Numbered from the stretch's first letter, positions 34,300-44,341 are shown. The stretch is 64,000 bases of DNA from Tenodera sinensis (GCA_030765045.1 CM060963.1:69791117-69855116); one strand, 5' to 3'. Program-made: numbers and translations. The notes: a model not told the origin generated them from the letters alone.

Positions 34300-34575
34300 A
34301 CTATCAATGCCTATATCTCTTTAGAACGCACAATTCATTTCAAATAATTTTGTTTTGTGGCATCAGACATTTCTAAGATACCCGTTATTATTGGTTTGAA
34401 TGTTTCAATGCCTTTTGTCATTTTTCAAGTTTCTGATGCAAATTACTTGATTCTCCGCGTTGTATGAATAAAGTATCGAATTTCTAGGCCAACATACTTA
34501 AACCCGGTATCATATAACATATGACTATCCATTCGATTTCCTCTATCACATTTGCTATATTTTATCACTAGGCTA
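34300..34575 (+). repeat. Family A fragment (older subfamily)
   Basis: Resembles 3420-3630: 'ctttagaacgcacaattcatttcaaataa', 'gtggcatcagacatttctaagata', 'attattggtttgaatgtt', then 'tatgactatccattcgatttcc'. Confidence 0.55.
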
Positions 34576-34587
34576 ACCTAGACTATA

Positions 34588-34831
34588 TTGTTGTTGTAGT
34601 GTTTAACGCCCGCGTTTACTACTACGGCACCGCAGGCGGTGTCACTGATGACACATGGAATGAAGATGGAGCACCGGTGGAATGAGATGGCGGGGGAAAC
34701 CGGAGAACCCGGAGAAAACCCACCCTGACGCCGCTTCGTCCACCACGAATACCACATGCGGGTCCCTGAGATCGAACCCGGGCCGCCTAGGTGGCAGGCG
34801 AGCGCGCTAACCGCTCGGCCACGGCGCCGCC
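34588..34831 (-). repeat. SINE type 1, complete, with 12-bp target duplication
   Basis: Best copy of the type. Minus strand: GGCGGCGCCGTGGCCGAGCG (A box TGGCCGAGCGGTTAGCG) and GCCCGGGTTCGATCTCAGG (B box), then body 'ccgcatgtggtattcgtggtgg', 'gggttttctccgggttctccgg', tail 'gtgtcatcagtgacaccgcctgcggtgcc' and a short ACA-rich end. The insertion is flanked by ACCTAGACTATA at 34576-34587 and 34832-34843. The Leu/Ser-tRNA-like head has the pol III boxes but cannot form a full tRNA. Confidence 0.88.
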
Positions 34832-34843
34832 ACCTAGACTATA

Positions 34844-35183
34844 GACTAACACATTAAAGAGGATGCGCTTCGAAGTTATTCTAGTGAACAGTATTAGGTT
34901 CTGAGTTATAGGGCCAATTATTTTCAAGTCAGCAGTTGACGCTCGTATATGCGTGAATGAAATTTTACCCCCCTTTTTAGAAAATGAACAGACAGGGAGC
35001 ATGATTTAGCCTTTTTTCCCCAATAAGACTCTGTAACAGCTCATCTTTCGATTAGAACAATTTTTTTTTAAATTTATTTATTATTTGAAGTCGCTTCAAC
35101 ATAAAAGTCATATCGCGACTAAACATTGAGGAAAAAAAGGAGGAAACAAATCGTGAAATTTACATTGAATTTAAACATTAACT
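34844..35183. other. No gene seen
   Basis: Unassigned AT-rich DNA. Confidence 0.4.
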
Positions 35184-35485
35184 TTGCATGCTTTGATGAA
35201 CTTGATGGTATCAATTGAAAGTGTGTTTCAGGACAGAATTATTAGTAGAGATTTGTGGCGCCCTCGGTCCCCCGACCTAACTCCCTGCGGTTTCTATCTC
35301 TGGGGTAACTTAAAACATAAGGTGCCCAAGACAAAACCACACACCCTGGGAAGAATTAGAACAAAATATCCGTCAGGAAATTACCAGCATTTCTCAATGT
35401 GTGAAGTACAGCAAGTGAGAGAGTTTCCTAAATATGAGACACAAATGTATAGATGACGACGTAGTCAGTTGCAGCATCTCCTTTC
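35184..35485 (+). pseudogene. mariner/Tc1-like transposase C-terminal relic
   Basis: FQDRIISRDLWRPRSPDLTP then CGFYLWGNLKHKVPKTKPHT is the C-terminal catalytic region of arthropod mariner/Tc1-type DDE/D transposases ('W.PRSPDL.P.DFFLWG.LK..V'). A frameshift near 35347 moves the reading to EELEQNIRQEITSIS in another frame, followed by QLQHLL-like sequence after a stop. The N-terminal half and both TIRs were not found, so this is a dead fragment. Confidence 0.8.
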
Positions 35486-35499
35486 ATAAATATGGTAAG

Positions 35500-36465
35500 T
35501 AAAGACTTCAACAGTAGTTCTTTTAATGTCCATGGTTGCATCTGCACTATTCTATGATAAGTTGCAGGCGGCAACGAGCGCCGAGGATTCGGATAGACAA
35601 AACGCCATTCAGCCGGTTCGTAAGTTTTTTGTTATCTGTAATGTGATGTAGCTATTTCTGCAAATGTTTATCTCGGTGATAATGAAGTAGATGGAAAAAT
35701 AAGCTTTTTTTAAAGAACAGTTTCTGGAAGTTATATCAGAATAAAACATACTGGGTAGACAAAGTCCTGTATATGCAGCATATAATAATAATATAATGTA
35801 ATGTGGTATAGTGCAATGAAATTTAATGTAATATAATAATATGACATACATGTTAGAGATTTAATAGCTGGTCACTAGTGCAAAAGTCGATCAAGAGGTG
35901 TGTAAAGATTTATGCTGGTGTATTACTAATACGTATAAGTTGTGGATAATTATTTCCTTATTGTGTTATAACGACTGAATTACAGCTATGGTGTCTTTTT
36001 GCTTTTCCTTCCTGCTACTTTGTTTACGGCAGGCTGCCTTCTACTTGCACGCCTCTCCTTCATGACTGGTAACATTAATGAAATACAGCATGCTTTCTGT
36101 CCCGTTTCTCGCGCTGCGTAAAGAGCTGTCTGTGCCTCTAGGCGTCTTATTATCTTACAGATAAAAAGTTGAAAATTGCTACGAATAATCATTTCCTATA
36201 TAAACGCGCTTTAGGGGGATCAATAATCTCATTTGTGTTAATTGCGCAGTTTGTTCCGTCTTATAAGTATATAATAAATGTTAATCAGGCAATTAACAAC
36301 ACGAATTATTATTTTTCTGAATATTCTACTGCTACTTTGGAACTGTTATTGTTACGATCTGGCATTACGATTGTCAGCAATACCCCAATAACACAAATCG
36401 ATAACTATAGAACTGTGAACAGCTTATTGGAATACCCCCAAAACCAACTGTGACATTTTCTTCCC
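35500..36465. other. No supported gene; small family A trace
   Basis: A weak family A 3' fragment may lie at 35655-35770 ('tttctgcaaatgtttatctcgg.gataatgaagtag'). A 94-codon ORF at 36169-36453 has no recognised domain and AT-rich codons; not supported. Confidence 0.35.
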
Positions 36466-36740
36466 ATTATGGTGCGGTCTAGTTATATTTAGTGATATTG
36501 CATCTGTTAGGTTGCATTAGTACTGCCAACTGTTCGTAAAGTATAACCGTGGTAAAGCTACGGCCATAATTGGTGTTATTGCACCCGTTACGTTGCCATA
36601 GAGGCCTTCATTTTTTAACCCGTTGCAGGGAAGTTAGCCGATACATTTTAAAATAACATTGTGTTTAGACGCCATATTAATCTGTGAATGCCATTGTATT
36701 GCTCGTGTGTGCAAGGTTTTGTCTTGAATTGTTTGAACAT
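36466..36740 (+). repeat. Repeat C (first copy)
   Basis: About 270 bp that matches 52862-53150 in the same orientation: 'gttgcattagtactgccaac.gttcgta', 'ggtaaagctacggc.ata.ttggtg', 'aacccgttgcag', 'gtttagacg.c.tattaat', 'ttttgtcttg'. No tRNA-like head or ORF seen; class unknown. Confidence 0.7.
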
Positions 36741-37504
36741 AAGAAGCCTATAATGTAGTAATTAAGACATAAGTTCATACGAGAGTCTTAATAGTTACAT
36801 TTCATGTGACAATTTATGCTCGACCACATACCTAATTTTATAGTTGAAATATTGTAGAATGTTCTACACTCACTAGGGACAATGACCTACATATTGCATC
36901 AGCTGATATTTGAAGTTCTGCGCAGGCCCTAAACGATCCATTCGTTACCAGCACGTCACAGAGCAGCTGCAAGATGAAAATTATAACCTTGGAACATTGA
37001 AAAATAGAAAGCAAATTGAATATATTGGTTTTCAGACAAAACTTTATTTCATGTATCAGTTATTTATTGTACAATTAGTGAAATTAATCTTAGTGCTTAG
37101 TGCAATATTCTTGGAAGTTGAAGCTGTATTGAGGTTACTTTGTGTGTTTTGTATAAATTGTATCCTACTTAGGCGTTTTTAACGTTTTGTAAACTCGCAC
37201 TAGTTGCGTTTGGAGAATTAATCGATATTGCGCTTTGTCATTGTTACATGGGAATTCTATGATTACTTTTCTCTATCCTTGTGATCTACAACTTAGAGAT
37301 TAGCATTCCATGAACGTGTCCTAGGTATTTTTAAAGTTGCTTTTTCTTTCATCTCATGTATATTGTATTGACCCAACTGTTGCATTATTTTTCATTTCTT
37401 ATTAAATCTTGACTTATCGCCTTAAAAATCCCATCTCAGTAGTTTATATCCTTAAAGTAGGTTTTTCAGTATTTATTGCTGTTTAACACACTCGTATTCA
37501 CTCA
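36741..37504. other. No supported gene
   Basis: A 90-codon ORF at 36910-37182 has no recognisable domain. Part of 36740-36830 weakly resembles 26990-27090. Confidence 0.35.
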
Positions 37505-37625
37505 CGCATTCGCATTTCTAGACTCTGGATGGTTTTGGTTAGAGAAAAATTAGCCGCCTTAGCTGGTAATCGAACCCGGTGCCTATGGTTTTAGAAGCCA
37601 GAACGCTGACCATTTGACCATAGAG
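37505..37625 (-). repeat. tRNA-derived SINE head
   Basis: Minus strand: A-box-like TGGTCAAATGGTCAGCGTTC and B box CACCGGGTTCGATTACCAG at tRNA spacing, followed by a body ending in 'gagtgaatacgagtgtgttaaaca'. Arg/Met-tRNA-like head but no paired acceptor stem. Confidence 0.65.
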
Positions 37626-37834
37626 ATAGTAAACATAATGATGTATGGTACGTTACTTTGGGGAAACAGAACTTATGTTAAGGAGCTTCTACTATCACAA
37701 AAGAAAGCTATAAGAATAATTACACATTCAACTAAAATAACTCATTGCAAGCCGCTATTTAAGAAACTAAAACTACCGTCGTTAATCTGAATATGTACTG
37801 TGTTGATATACATTAAAAAATACATACATAGGCT

Positions 37835-38090
37835 AGAGCCAGAAAATTCAAAATATACATTTCATTTGTCATACAAATATCTTACACATATGCCATTTTA
37901 ATCAAAATCGTTAGAGACATTTTCAAGAAAATCAAAATGTTCGAAAAAGTTTCCATGTAAAGGGTAGCTTAGGGTGGGGCTATTTTCTTCAAAATCTTTG
38001 TGTCACATCTTTGAAAGACATTAAACTTAAAATACCAACTTTGTATTCTAACCGACTTTTCGTTTTTGAGTTATGCTGTTCAGACACACG

Positions 38091-38135
<45 letters not shown>

Positions 38136-38277
38136 ACACACACACACACACACGGACCTTTTTCTAAAAATGCTTTCTTTGGATTTAGGAGTCTCAAAAC
38201 ATATATTTCCGGTGAAATTTCGACATCGAATGTTTGGATGGAATATAATACCTCCCCTACTTGTAAAGAAAGTAATA
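37835..38277 (-). repeat. Family A copy inside a LINE relic
   Basis: Reverse-complement copy covering the 5' half of the family ('gagccagaaaattcaaaatatacatttcatttgtcat' to 'ctacttgtaaagaaagta'). The CA tract (38091-38152) lies at the usual site. LINE coding sequence continues on both sides, so it arrived after the LINE. Confidence 0.85.
38091..38152. repeat. (CA)n microsatellite in family A
   Basis: About 30 CA units with one TA interruption, followed by 'cggacctttttctaaaaatg', the usual family A flank. Confidence 0.95.
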
Positions 38278-38753
38278 AGGTGCCTGATACACAATAGAGG
38301 TACATACAATGTACACTCATACAATCTAAAAAACAAGCAAAAAATTGATGTACCATATCATAGATTAACCGAAGTAACAAACAGCTATGATGTTTTGGGT
38401 ATCAGGCTTTACAACAAGCTCCCTCTTACTATCCAACAAGCCAGTTAACATATGCAACAGAAATCTGTATGATTTTATAACAGAAAATCCCTTCTATGTA
38501 TATGAATACTTTGCCCTACCTGAATAATTAGTAAAATTGACCAAAATTAACTGTGTAGCTAAATGGATTGAAACGTATAGTTTTATACAAAATGCATTCA
38601 ATTAATTTAATAGTTTAATTAATCAAATCAAGCATTGTATTGAAATGTATTCTATAGTGTATATTATCTAAATAAGTACTTAACAAGAATTGTAATGTAG
38701 TTAAAGTGGTAAGTTTGTACTGTGCCATCGTTGTCTATTGCTGTGTAAGCTTA

Positions 38754-38797
<44 letters not shown>
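38754..38797. repeat. (TGA)n LINE tail
   Basis: Fourteen TGA/ATG units at the 3' end of the LINE relic. Confidence 0.85.
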
Positions 38798-38904
38798 GAT
38801 AATGATATTATTGTGAATTATTATAGTCATTGTGATGTTGGATAAATGGCGTTAGTTACTCAGCGGCTTTCTATGGAGTATTATTTTATTTTTACTTATT
38901 TTGT

Positions 38905-39060
38905 TTTGCAGAAGGAACTTTTTGTCATATCCGGTATTCACCTGTCAACCAAGGGGAAACCACGAAAAATCCTCTGTTCAAGGGATTTGAATCCGCGACC
39001 TTCTAAATGCAGGCCACGGACACTAGTGCCTGAGCCATCCTGCTTGGTAGTTGGAGTATT
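38905..39060 (-). repeat. tRNA-derived SINE head
   Basis: Minus strand: A-box-like GATGGCTCAGGCACTAGTGT, B box GTCGCGGATTCAAATCC, then 'ggatttttcgtggtttccccttggttgacaggtgaataccgg', a body also hinted at 5330-5480. Not a functional tRNA. Confidence 0.65.
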
Positions 39061-39355
39061 TTTAGTGTATTTATTTTAGGTTGCATGAACAACTGGGTCA
39101 TGAGCGAGCATGTAAATTGCACATAACACCACATTGTCTTCCAGTACAAATTATTGGAAATAACAAATTGATCACTAATATTTTTGAGCATCCGATCGTA
39201 TTGGTATTAATTAGCTTTAAAGCGGTGGTTTAAAACAGAAAAATATTTTACATAGAACATATATAATGATAATGATCTTAATAAGTTTACACAAAAGGAT
39301 ATTACAAACAACGGCTGCCGAAAAAACAATAACGTTAAAAAGAAAATATATTAAA

Positions 39356-39420
39356 CTATATGTTTGTAAGAAAGCTTGTACAAGAGTAGAGAAAGTCATG
39401 TGAGTGCAACACATATTTTT
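39356..39420 (+). repeat. Family A 3'-end fragment
   Basis: 'gtttgtaagaaagcttgtacaagagtagagaaagtcatgtgagtgcaacacat' then Ts: only the last 60 bp are present, but almost without changes. Confidence 0.75.
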
Positions 39421-39439
39421 TCAGTAAATAATACCAGAA

Positions 39440-39800
39440 TGAATAATCTGAAGGCATAAAACTATGATTTCCAAAACAGATTTCTGAGTATTGTCCTCAA
39501 AGACTCCAAGAAGGTTTCATAGAAAAGTTCCATTTAAGGGTGGTTTGGAATGGGGGATTTTGTTGAACATTTTCGTGTCTTGTTTGAAAAATACTGAACT
39601 TGAACTCCTAGATACCAAGTTTTGTATTTATCCAACATTTCGTTTTCGAGCTATGCTGTTCAGAGGGACTTGCATATACACAGACTCTTTTCTCAAACTC
39701 TGATGTTGTACTCACATGATTTTCTCTACTCTTGCACAAACTATTCTTACCCACACTCATTCCTCTACCTACTTCATGTTAATCGAGATAGACTTTTTTA
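39440..39800 (-). repeat. Two abutting inverted family A fragments
   Basis: 39440-39690 follows the internal half of the family to 'gagctatgctgttcagag' (no CA tract grown). 39698-39800 is a separate 3' end ('ctctgatgttgtactcacatgattttctctactcttg'). The order is wrong for one copy, so these are two insertions or a rearrangement. Confidence 0.6.
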
Positions 39801-39934
39801 TGTGTTCCATTTATATCCCGGCTTTAACTGCAGAGGTCATATCAGCGGCCTTGCCTATTGGCAATGGACTCGCTTAACAGTGGGATTTTCGGAATTGGGG
39901 GTTTTTATACGTTGAATTCACACACACACACATA

Positions 39935-40060
39935 CACTCATTCACACTTTAATTCATACTTCCAGACTCAGGGAAGGATGAGGAATAATCTTGGCTGGTA
40001 ATCGAACCCGGGACCCCTTGCACAGCAGGCAGGTGCTCTACCAACTGCGCTACGGGGCCA
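39935..40060 (-). repeat. tRNA-derived SINE, Ala-like head (type 5)
   Basis: Minus strand: GGCCCCGTAGCGCAGTTGGT AGAGC (A box) and CCCGGGTTCGATTACCAG (B box), then 'attcctcatccttccctgagtctgg'. The related head at 51785-51926 shares the same body. A CA-rich end (39919-39940) may be its tail. Confidence 0.75.
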
Positions 40061-40257
40061 GCCAAGATAAACATTTGAAAATTATCTTATTGCTTATTTT
40101 CTTATAAGTCAAAGAGGAATACACCTGTTTTTAAGCAACAATCAAATGTTTTAAAAGTCACGACTTTGAAATTCCGTTCTCTTTGCATGACCAAGATAAA
40201 AAAAATGAATAACGATCTCCTATTTCAGAACGTCTATAAGTATTGCAAACTTGTGAC

Positions 40258-40497
40258 TTAAAATTAAATTTATTTTGTTGTTTGACGACAATTGCCATGA
40301 TCACATCAGCGTCGCTGGTTTGCCGAAATTTCGCCCCGCAAGGGTTCTTTCACATGCCAGTAAATCTACTGACATGGAGCTGTCGTTTATAAGCAGACTT
40401 GAAAATCATCGCTCTGGGCCGAATTTCAACCCGCGACCTTGGGATCAGTAGCTGCCGTCTAACCAACTAAGCCACACAGACCGACAACAAACTTGTG
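40258..40497 (-). repeat. SINE type 6 with 12-bp target duplication, inside family A
   Basis: Minus strand: GGTCTGTGTGGCTTAGTTGG TTAGACGG (A box) and AGGTCGCGGGTTGAAATTCG (B box), body 'aaatctactggcatgtgaaagaac', tail 'gtcaaacaacaaaataaa'. Flanked by CAAACTTGTGAC at 40246-40257 and 40498-40509. The same SINE is at 63435-63663 with its own duplication. Confidence 0.88.
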
Positions 40498-40912
40498 ACA
40501 AATAACAAAGAATATCTCCGGAATGGTTCACTTCATGAAAACTATTAACAAAGTGTTTTTTAACGAGATCTGCATTTTCTGTATAGTAGAGTTTGGCCTA
40601 TCTCATACGGTTTACCAGTTATGTAAAAGCCATCAGAAGTACACAGGACTACATGGGCTATAGCCAGAAAATTCAAAATTTACATTTCATTTGCCATAAA
40701 AGTATCATAAACATATGACATTTTAATAAAAACTGTTAGAGCATTTTTGATAAAATCAAAATTTTCGAATGATTTTCTATATAAAGGGAGTTTAGGATGG
40801 AGGAATTTTCTCGTAAATTTTCGTGTCGCATCTCTAAAGAATATTAATTAAATACCTACTTTAGTTTTTAACCGAATTTTTATTTTTGAGTTATGCTGTT
40901 CAGACACACGCA

Positions 40913-40932
40913 CGCGCGCGCGCGTGCACACA

Positions 40933-40976
<44 letters not shown>
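40913..40976. repeat. (CG)n/(CA)n microsatellite in family A
   Basis: GCGCGCGCGCGTG then a CA run, at the standard family A site next to 'gttatgctgttcagaca'. Confidence 0.9.
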
Positions 40977-40980
<4 letters not shown>

Positions 40981-41115
40981 TTCATTTTTCTAAAAATGTT
41001 ATTCTTTTGTATTCAGGGAGCCTCGAAACATATATTTCCGGTGAAATCTGGACACTGCTTTTTTTGGATCGAATACAGCACTTCTCCTACTTACTATGCG
41101 TAGTAGAGAAAGTAC

Positions 41116-41235
41116 AAATGCTTCCCTGCATTCATTGGGCATCAAAATATATATTTCCTTTGAAACCTCGATACTAAATTTTTAGATGGAATGCAATAAC
41201 TTCTGTACCTAGTAAATACCTGCTACAGAAAGTAG
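41116..41235 (-). repeat. Family A 5'-end fragment, inverted
   Basis: 'gcatcaaaatatatatttcctttgaaacctcgatactaaatttttagatggaatgcaata ... ctacagaaagtag'. It follows the 40066-41105 copy directly, as a partial tandem. Confidence 0.65.
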
Positions 41236-41782
41236 AAAGATAAACTAGGAGGCAATGAGCGATGGTTGTTTCAGAGCAAAAAAAATTTAAATTGTAAAAT
41301 GATTTTATTTGAATATAAAACTTAACAGCAGTGGGGGTGTATGATGAACATGATGTGCTGATTTGAAAGGCTTTTATAGAGATCTGGGTTCAGAGGAAGA
41401 TTGGAAAAAAATGCACATGGTTACTGAAAATGTTTTGCAAATTGATTTTAAGAACTTGATTTACGAGCTACGTTAGTAACGAATTAGTCAAAGCAAATGT
41501 ACGGGGGATAGTTTCGAATTTATCACTTACCACAGGGGAACATTTCGAAAGGTTGGTTAAATGTATAAAGAAAGAATATTCACTCAAAGAATTGGTTAGG
41601 CACCGATTTACAATAAATAGTGTGGGTTATAAATAGCTAAGAAGAGACAGAGGACAGTATCCCAAGAATTAGACTACCTTTGGAATATATGGAGAGATAC
41701 CCTTTAATGGGCAAAGCTAGAAAAAGAAACACTCTCTAAAATTTCAAAAGGTTTTGGATGTAATGATGGGAAAGATATTCAT
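41236..41782. other. No supported gene
   Basis: 41640-41760 has 'agaagagacagaggacagtatcccaagaattagac', which could be a degraded LINE, but the frames are too broken to claim. Confidence 0.3.
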
Positions 41783-41865
41783 GTTTATCTCGACTAACAT
41801 GAAGATAGAGGAATAAGAGTTCGTAGTGCAAGAGCGGGAAAAGTCAACACACCAGATTTTTAATT
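41783..41865 (+). repeat. Family A 3'-end fragment
   Basis: 'gtttatctcgactaacatgaagatagaggaataagagtt ... gggaaaagtcaacacaccagattttt'. Confidence 0.65.
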
Positions 41866-41924
41866 TAGAAGAGCTGTTATTTTAAGTTAAAAATAAAAAT
41901 AGTTTTGGTTAATAGATTACAATT

Positions 41925-42554
41925 TTACTTTCTCTACTTGTAAGTAGGGGAAGTATTGTATTCCACCCAAAAATTCGATGTCAAGATTTCACCGGAAATG
42001 CATGTTTTGAGGCCCCTGAATAAAAAAAAAGCATTTTTAGAAAAAGGTCCGTCTGTGTGTCTGTGTGTCTGTCAGTCAGTCTGTGGACAGCATAACTCAA
42101 AAAGGTAAAGTTGGTTAAAAACCAAAGCTAGTATTTAAGTTGAATGTCTTTCAAGGATGTGACACGAAGATTTTGCAGAAAATAGCCCCACCCTAAACTA
42201 CCCTTTACATGGGAGATTTTTCGAAAATTTTGATTTTCTTAAAAATGGCTCTAACGATTTTGATTAAAATGTCATATGTTTGAGATATTTTTATGACAAA
42301 TGAAATGTATATCTTGAATTTTCTGGCGATTGCTCCTGTAGTCGTATTTACTCTGGATGAATTTTGCATAACTGGTAAACCGTTAGAGATAGACCAAATC
42401 ATATATACAAAAATGTAGATCTTGCTAAAATACATAATTTATGTCTCAATACATTTTCTTGTAGGGTGAACCATTTCGGAGATATTCCTTGTTATGTGTG
42501 TGAGTTTCGGAAAACTTAGAACTTTCGTGAAGTGGGTCATCTTTGTTCATTTTT
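41925..42554 (+). repeat. Family A copy, 5' segment (split by another copy)
   Basis: Typical 5' end 'actttctctacttgtaagtaggggaagtattg' to 'gaagtgggtcatctttgttcattttt'. It then stops where a second copy begins, and resumes at about 43447 with 'tatatgttaagtgtgcaaag'. Confidence 0.9.
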
Positions 42555-42673
42555 ACTTTCTCTACTGGTAAGTAGGGGAAGTATTGTATTCCACCCAAAA
42601 ATTCGAAGTCGAGATTTCACCGGAAATACATGTTTTGAGGCCCCTGAATCAAAAAAGCATTTCTAGAAAAAGG

Positions 42674-42709
<36 letters not shown>

Positions 42710-43446
42710 TGTGTGTCTGTCAGTCTGTCAGTTTTTGGACAGCATAGCTCAAAAACGAAAAGTCGGTTAAAACCAAAGTTGGTATTTAAGTTTAATGTCG
42801 TTCAAGGATGTGACACGAGGATTTTGAAGAAAATAGACCCACCCTAAACTACCCTTTACATGGACAATTTTTCGAAAATTTTGATTTTCTTGAAATTGGC
42901 TATAACGATTTTGATTAAAATGTCATATGTTTGAGATATTTTGATGACAAATGAAATGCATATCTTGAATTTTCTGGCTGTAGCCCCTGTAGTCGTATTT
43001 ACTCTGGACGACTTTTGCATAACTGGTAAACCGTTAGAGATAGACCAAATTATACTCTACAAAAAATGTAGATATGTAGATCTTGCTAAAATACACAATT
43101 TATGTCTCAATAAATTTTCTTGTAGGGTGAACCATTTCGGAGATATACCTTGTCATGTGTGTGAGTTTCGGAAAACTTGGAACTTTCGTGAAATGGGTCA
43201 TCGTTGTTCATTTTTTTATATGTTACGTGTACAAAGAGAACGGAATCTCAAAGCTTTAAAAGATTTGACTATCGCACAAAGCCTACTGTATTCCAATATT
43301 CCCCTTGCACCTACAAGGAAATAAGCAATAAGATAATTTGTACAAATGTTTATTTTACCTAAGACGAAGAAGATATAGGAATAAGAGTTTGTAAGAATGG
43401 TTAGTACAAGAGTAGAGAAAGTCATGTGAGTGCAACACATCAGATT
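42555..43446 (+). repeat. Family A, complete copy nested in another copy
   Basis: The best-defined full element. It starts ACTTTCTCTACTGGTAAGTA and ends GTGAGTGCAACACATCAGAT. It sits in the seven-T run that intact copies have between 'gttca' and 'atatgtta', so its ends are fixed to within a few T residues. Length about 890 bp. The 127-codon ORF (42941-43324) is not conserved as a frame in the other copies. Confidence 0.92.
42677..42708. repeat. (GT)n tract in family A
   Basis: About 16 GT units at the family A site, followed by CTGTGTGTCTGTCAGTC. Confidence 0.9.
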
Positions 43447-43652
43447 TTTTTATATGTTAAGTGTGCAAAGACAAGAGAATCTCAAACATTTGACTATCGC
43501 ACAAAACCTACTGTATTCTAACATTCCCCTTGCACCTACAAGGAAATAAGCAATAAGATAATTTGTACAAATGTTTATCTCAACTAACACGACAGTTTGT
43601 AAGAATGGTTAGTACAAGAGTAGAGAAAGTCATGTGAGTGCAGCACATGGTA
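43447..43652 (+). repeat. Family A copy, 3' segment of the split copy
   Basis: Continuation of the copy from 41925: 'tatatgttaagtgtgcaaagacaagagaatctcaaa' to 'gtagagaaagtcatgtgagtgcagcacat'. Confidence 0.9.
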
Positions 43653-44028
43653 TAGTGATGAATGGGCTATTAATATTAGTTATGAAGTACTGTTATTTAT
43701 TATTTTGTACGGTCTGGTGGCAGAAACACTGCAAAGAGCTTAGTGCAAATAAACCATTCTGTTGTTGCTGAGTTTATAATGTGAGTCAAGTGTTTCCATG
43801 AAGGTATTATTGTGATTAAGTTAGAATGGATAGAAAAATATGGATTTTTTCCGGTTAGTCGATGGAATTGCTGTGTAGTAATTGTAATGGGTTGAGAAAG
43901 TCTGATTTTTATGCACGACTTAAACTTCATTGGAGGCACGCGGGCGCACACACGCAATGACCTTGAGATGACGTGTACATACTTTCCTTCATATTGCGAT
44001 TATCATTCTATTTATTTCCGTTACACAG

Positions 44029-44240
44029 GCGGAGGTTCTTCTCCCCTCCCCAATATGCAATGGACCCGGATCCGCTGGAATCTGTGTCACAGATATTCAG
44101 CGAGAAACCTCTTCGGAACAAAACACTCTCGGTCGATACTACAGGCACCTGCAATGTCACCACGTGTTCAGACACATGCATGCTGCAGAATCCTCAATGT
44201 TGTGTGAATGACGGGCAAGGTGTTACGAAATCATGGTGAC
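44029..44240 (+). CDS. Candidate terminal coding exon, Cys-rich, unknown protein
   Basis: Not recognised. A splice-acceptor-like tract (ATTTCCGTTACACAG) ends at 44028. The frame then reads about 70 codons: a Pro-rich start (FSPPQYAMDPDPLESVSQIF), SEKPLRNKTLSVD, and a Cys-rich end TGTCNVTTCSDTCMLQNPQC followed by C, a short tail and TGA at 44238-44240. Five or six cysteines in 25 residues suggest an extracellular or disulphide-bonded end, but no family is identified. GC is higher than in the flanks and an AATAAA lies about 100 bp downstream. No upstream exon was found in the window. It could still be a chance ORF. Confidence 0.35.
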
Positions 44241-44335
44241 ACTGAACAGTAATCGCAAACATCTCGTTGCACACATCTTTTTGTTAATTCCGTAAACAAA
44301 CCTATTAATTTTATTTTCTGTTGTGTAGTATATAA

Positions 44336-44341
44336 AATAAA
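44336..44341 (+). promoter_or_regulatory. Poly(A) signal AATAAA
   Basis: AATAAA in 'tatataaaataaacac', 96 bp after the stop of the candidate exon 44029-44240. In AT-rich DNA such hexamers are common, so it supports the exon only by position. Confidence 0.3.

Larger units (their letters stand above)
37630..38797 (+). pseudogene. LINE RT C-terminal relic split by a family A copy
   Basis: Left part (37630-37832) translates as MMYGTLLWGNRTYVKELLLS and QKKAIRIITHSTKITHCKPL then FKKLKLPSLI, the conserved region after the RT domain in many insect LINEs. After the family A insertion (37835-38277) it resumes as HNRGTYNVHSYNLKNKQKID, VPYHRLTEVTNSYDVLGIRL, YNKLPLTIQQ, then FITENPFYVYEYF. A 3' UTR follows and ends in a (TGA)n tail at 38754-38797, as expected for LINEs with trinucleotide tails. 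Internal stops show it is inactive. Confidence 0.75.
40066..41105 (-). repeat. Family A copy, inverted, interrupted by a SINE
   Basis: Runs from 'aagataaacatttgaaaattatcttattgc' to the 5' end 'cctacttactatgcgtagtagagaaagta'. It is interrupted at 40246-40509 by a SINE. The CA tract (40913-40976) includes CG steps (ACGCACGCGCGCGCG). Confidence 0.8.

Noticed and set aside
36169..36453. 94-codon ORF as a gene
   Set aside because: Composition follows AT-rich background and there is no recognised motif.
42941..43324. 127-codon ORF in family A as a possible element protein
   Set aside because: The same region in other full copies (790, 22852, 60552) is broken by stops and indels, and no domain is recognisable; there is no sign of selection on the frame.
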